Assembly: GCA_041396905.1 (NCBI GenBank)
Contig: JAWKXQ010000008.1
Coordinates: 38,366-102,365 of the forward strand
Reading direction: 5' to 3'
DNA length: 64,000 bases
Origin: JACXVD01 sp020446665
Lineage (GTDB): Bacteria > Pseudomonadota > Alphaproteobacteria > Sphingomonadales > Sphingomonadaceae
A program made the translations under genes and the position numbers. Of this stretch, positions 61,424 to 64,000 are shown piece after piece (positions within the stretch are counted from its first letter, which is position 1; the number at the start of each line of letters is the position of its first letter). A model generated the notes under the pieces. The model was given only the letters and a program-made list of their open reading frames with translations, searched no databases and was not told the DNA's origin.

Positions 61424-62167
61424 AATGATTTAACGAAGATGTCAATCGGAGATGCATGATTGTTGAGGGATGGGGAAAGCCTTCCCCTGAGCCGGAGCCG
61501 CTGTGCTGTCTCCGGCTACCCCTTCTGCGGGGACACCCCGCAACGCCCCGTGAAGCGGAGCGGGGCTGATGACGCGCTCTGTCCCGCAGGCCTTGCGGCC
61601 TGCTCCTGAGGGCACGGCATTTTTGTTCCGGGCCCCGCGCGCACTCTGATTGCGGCTTGCTGGAGCAAGAGGATCGGCCTGCCGGGCGACAGGCCCCGCC
61701 GGGGCGGCCGATCCTGACACCTGTAGCACACGATCCTGACACCTGTAGCACACGCCTCCGTTCAGGGTGCGCATTGTTGGGCTGAGGCACCACGCTGGTC
61801 GCTCGGCACCATCGATGGCATGAGCAGGTTGCTGCGGACGGCGCGCTGACGTGATTTCGAGTGGAATGGAACATTCCACGGCTTGGAAATCACGCACAAC
61901 TCACTGCGCGCCGGCGTTGTTGGCTTGGCCCGCGGAAGTGGCGGGGTGGGCGGCGCTCCCGTCTAGGCACGGTCCGGCCATCCGCAACCCGTCGCTTCGC
62001 TTCCGGGTCTTCCATCGCATTGCAGCCCTTGTCCGACTGGCTGGACTGCCAGCCATCTGCGTCATGCGGGTGCGGCTGTCCGGCCCGCGCCTTTCTGGTC
62101 GCTGTCACCGCCCACCCCGCCCCTTCCGGGGGCCGGTGTGCGGATTTGGGCAGATCGGGAGGCGACG
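61424..62167. other. Hairpin-rich non-coding stretch before ardC
   Basis: About 740 bases without a credible gene; open frames here lack start signals and family features. It contains three perfect hairpins: TGCGGGG-ACA-CCCCGCA (61526-61542), GCCCCG-N10-CGGGGC (61545-61566) and GCAGGCC-TTGC-GGCCTGC (61586-61603). A 22-base unit is repeated exactly in tandem at 61710-61753. Its place before ardC and parB suggests a replication or transfer origin, but no known origin motif was recognised. Confidence 0.4.
61710..61753 (+). repeat. Two tandem copies of a 22-bp repeat
   Basis: The unit CGATCCTGACACCTGTAGCA plus CA occurs at 61710-61731 and again, identical, at 61732-61753. Non-coding; possible iteron-like site or replication slippage product. 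Confidence 0.85.
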
Positions 62168-63145
62168 ATGGCGCGTGGAAAGTCAAAGGTTCGTGGTGGT
62201 GGCAGGCGTAGCAGAGCGGCGCGGAGCGCCGCGCGCGGGGGTGGCTCCCGCGCATCGCTGTATGACGAAGTCACCGCAACAATCATCAATCAGCTTGAGG
62301 AAGGCGTTTTTCCTTGGGTCAGGCCGTGGAGCAAGGCCAAGGCTTCGCTCGGCCTGCCGCGCAATGCAGTGACCAAGCGGCCTTATTCCGGCATCAATAT
62401 CCTTGTCCTGTGGGGCGCTGTCATCGAGGGCGGCTATCCTTCGCAGGATTGGCTCACCTTCCGGCAAGCGCAGGCCGCTGGCGGCTGTGTCCGCAAGGGT
62501 GAACGTGGTCGCACCGTGTTCTATGCCGACCGCTTCACCCCCAAGGATGCAGATAACGGGCAGGGGCGCGAGCAGGGAGAGAGCGGCGAGGAAGTGCGCT
62601 CGATTCCGTTTCTCAAGCGCTTTACCGTGTTCAATGCGGCGCAATGCGATGGCCTGCCCGAAGGGCTGGTGACCGAGCCAGCACCTTTGCCGGAACGCGA
62701 GTTGCACCGTGCAGCCGAAGACCTGATCGCCGCAACGGGAGCAGACTTCCGGATTGGCGGCGCGAAAGCTTTCTATTCGCCATCGGCGGATTTCGTGATG
62801 GTGCCGCCGCAACCGGCCTTCCATCACCAGATCGACTATTACCGCACCGCGCTGCACGAGCTGGGCCACTGGACTGGTCACGGCTCGCGGCTGGGCCGCG
62901 ACCAGACCGGACGGTTCGGCTCTGCGCCCTATGCGCGCGAGGAACTCGTGGCCGAACTGGCCTCGGCGTTCCTGTGTGCCGCGCTCGGCATCGAACCGAC
63001 CGTGCGCCACGCGGATTATCTGGGCAGCTGGCTGGAAGTGCTGCGCGCCGATAATCGCGCGATCTTCCGCGCTGCCAGTCAGGCGAGCAAGGCTGCCGAG
63101 TTCTTGCTGCACTATCAGGCCGCCGAGCAGGAGATGGCGGCATGA
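62168..63145 (+). CDS. ardC: ArdC-type antirestriction protein with metallopeptidase domain
   Basis: 325 residues from ATG 62168. After a basic tail comes the ssDNA-binding domain (YDEVTATIINQLEEGVFPWVRPW, AVTKRPYSGINILVLW, WLTFRQAQAAGG), then a zincin-like domain with TALHELGHWTGHGSRLGRD (HExxH-type site) and REELVAELASAFLCAALGI. ArdC proteins help incoming plasmids and ICEs survive restriction. Overlaps the next small ORF by 4 bases. Confidence 0.92.
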   Translation: MARGKSKVRGGGRRSRAARSAARGGGSRASLYDEVTATIINQLEEGVFPWVRPWSKAKASLGLPRNAVTKRPYSGINILVLWGAVIEGGYPSQDWLTFRQAQAAGGCVRKGERGRTVFYADRFTPKDADNGQGREQGESGEEVRSIPFLKRFTVFNAAQCDGLPEGLVTEPAPLPERELHRAAEDLIAATGADFRIGGAKAFYSPSADFVMVPPQPAFHHQIDYYRTALHELGHWTGHGSRLGRDQTGRFGSAPYAREELVAELASAFLCAALGIEPTVRHADYLGSWLEVLRADNRAIFRAASQASKAAEFLLHYQAAEQEMAA

Positions 63146-63360
63146 GCAGGAAGTCTGACCAAGCCGCCAAGGGTGGCGCTTTCGAGGCCGAAGATACCGA
63201 GGCCGGTTCGCAGACTTTGGTGCCCGGCGTTGCGCCGGTCACCTTGGGCGACCGTCTCGCAGTGCTCGCCAATGCGCCGCTGCTGCCCCGCAAGGGCCAG
63301 CGGCCTGCCAATCACGGGCTGTTCGACACGAATGCCCGCAACCAGATCGAAATGTTCTGA
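63142..63360 (+). CDS. Small protein of the ardC cluster
   Basis: 72 residues, not recognised. PGVAPVTLGDRLAVLANAPLLPRKGQRPANHGLFDTNARNQIEMF; the FDxxARNQxxxF ending recurs, as I recall, in small ORFs near ardC in sphingomonad elements. Coupled to ardC by 4-base overlap and 14 bases before DUF2958. Confidence 0.6.
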   Translation: MSRKSDQAAKGGAFEAEDTEAGSQTLVPGVAPVTLGDRLAVLANAPLLPRKGQRPANHGLFDTNARNQIEMF

Positions 63361-63374
63361 CGGGAGGCGCTGCG

Positions 63375-63776
63375 ATGGACCTTCTCACCCAATCCCTGCG
63401 CGAGCGCCTGCTGGCCAATGGTGCTTGCGAGGCCGACCATCTGCCAGTCGTGAAGTTCTTCAATCCTGTTGGCGCGGCGACCTGGCTGTTCTCCGAACTC
63501 GATAGCGATGGGGACACGCTGTTCGGCCTGTGCGATCTTGGCTTTGGCTTTCCCGAACTGGGTTCAGCCAGCCTGTCCGAAATCGCCTCGGTACGCCTTC
63601 CTCTGGGCCTCACAATCGAGCGCGACCTGCATTTTGCCGCCGAGCATCCGCTTTCGGTCTATGCCGAGGCGGCGCGGGCTTGCGGCCAGATCACGCAGCA
63701 CCCTGTCCATCTGACCCGCGCAGCAGCGGTGCTGGCGCGGGCCAGATGGACAGAGCGCAGCCGTTCACCGCCGTAG
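63375..63776 (+). CDS. DUF2958 protein
   Basis: 133 residues. LPVVKFFNPVGAATWLFSELDSDGDTLFGLCDLGFGFPELGSASLSEI matches DUF2958, a family regularly found beside ardC and parB on plasmids and integrative elements. Biochemical role unknown. Confidence 0.88.
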   Translation: MDLLTQSLRERLLANGACEADHLPVVKFFNPVGAATWLFSELDSDGDTLFGLCDLGFGFPELGSASLSEIASVRLPLGLTIERDLHFAAEHPLSVYAEAARACGQITQHPVHLTRAAAVLARARWTERSRSPP

Positions 63777-63909
63777 CCCCAAACGGCGATGATACCCGCA
63801 TCGAACCCGTCCCTTCGATGCGGGACCAACCGGCCCCGCCTTTCGCCTCCCAGGCCCCCGACCGGAGGGCGGGGCCACCCATCAGGAGAAGTTTCAAGGA
63901 GCAAGTATC

Positions 63910-64000
63910 ATGCAGATCGACCATATTCCGCTGGACCGTCTTTCGGTCTCGCCCATCAATATGCGGCGCGGGCGCAAGATGCCCGATGTCAGCGACATAT
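63910..64000 (+). CDS. ParB/RepB/Spo0J-family partition protein, N-terminal start (cut by window edge)
   Basis: From ATG 63910: MQIDHIPLDRLSVSPINMRRGRK then MPDVSDI, the opening of ParB-like proteins of the ardC-DUF2958 cluster. Only 30 codons are visible. A distinct family member from the pair at 58-60 kb. Confidence 0.75.
   Translation, partial: MQIDHIPLDRLSVSPINMRRGRKMPDVSDI

Noticed and set aside
61861..62211. Open frame of 116 codons on the plus strand before ardC
   Set aside because: No ribosome binding site, no family features, and it overlaps the ardC start in another frame; composition fits chance in GC-rich DNA.

Overview
The window looks like a chromosome segment of a sphingomonad (Alphaproteobacteria, Sphingomonadales, most like an Erythrobacteraceae member). 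Supporting signs are a serine palmitoyltransferase gene with a dedicated acyl carrier protein (sphingolipid synthesis), a DksA lacking most zinc cysteines, an OmpA protein with a polyproline linker, a DivK-like regulator, sphingomonad-type DUFs (DUF2793, DUF3572, DUF4112) and a high-GC codon bias. All functions are inferred from reading sequence; no database search was run.

Bases 1-51750 are mostly core chromosome. In order they hold: the end of prs; a hisN-like phosphatase; rpmI-rplT; an AraC regulator; pheS-pheT followed by an SDR gene; prfC; a run of small enzymes; a nitrogen module (sigma-54-type promoter, PII, amtB, PII); a sterol-desaturase operon; a double cold-shock protein; argD-argF-hslO; queC; ompA; a scar of a gene transfer agent (GTA) cluster; an arsenic operon (arsR-arsC-acr3); spt-acp; divK; a chain of overlapping small genes; dksA; the kynurenine operon kynA-kynB-kynU; gluQ; a corrinoid adenosyltransferase; hbd; mutS; maeB; and an ACT and a PilZ protein.

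From about 51.75 kb the content becomes accessory. Bases 52.1-56.6 kb hold a defence-like set: a VRR-NUC nuclease overlapping a hipA-like gene, a hipB-like gene with paired operator sites, a DUF3800 gene and a small DNA-binding-type gene. Bases 56.7-60.0 kb hold a serine recombinase gene followed by two overlapping ParB-like genes. Most of these genes carry several indels but no obvious nonsense substitutions. An ArsR-SRPBCC-MAPEG operon follows. A hairpin-rich non-coding stretch then leads into ardC, a small ORF, DUF2958 and the start of another parB, a set typical of integrative or plasmid-like elements.

The most unusual observations are: (1) a non-coding element of about 190 bases present twice (1543-1730 and 51760-51950), with a long hairpin whose two arms and a third distal repeat all change together between copies; (2) a deletion that fuses the start of a GTA terminase gene to the tail gene at the other end of the cluster; (3) a 127-bp inverted-repeat-bounded element inserted in frame inside kynU; (4) the hipBA/VRR-NUC/DUF3800 and recombinase/ParB/ParB sets with a locally high density of frameshifts. 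No tRNA, rRNA, CRISPR array or complete insertion sequence was seen.
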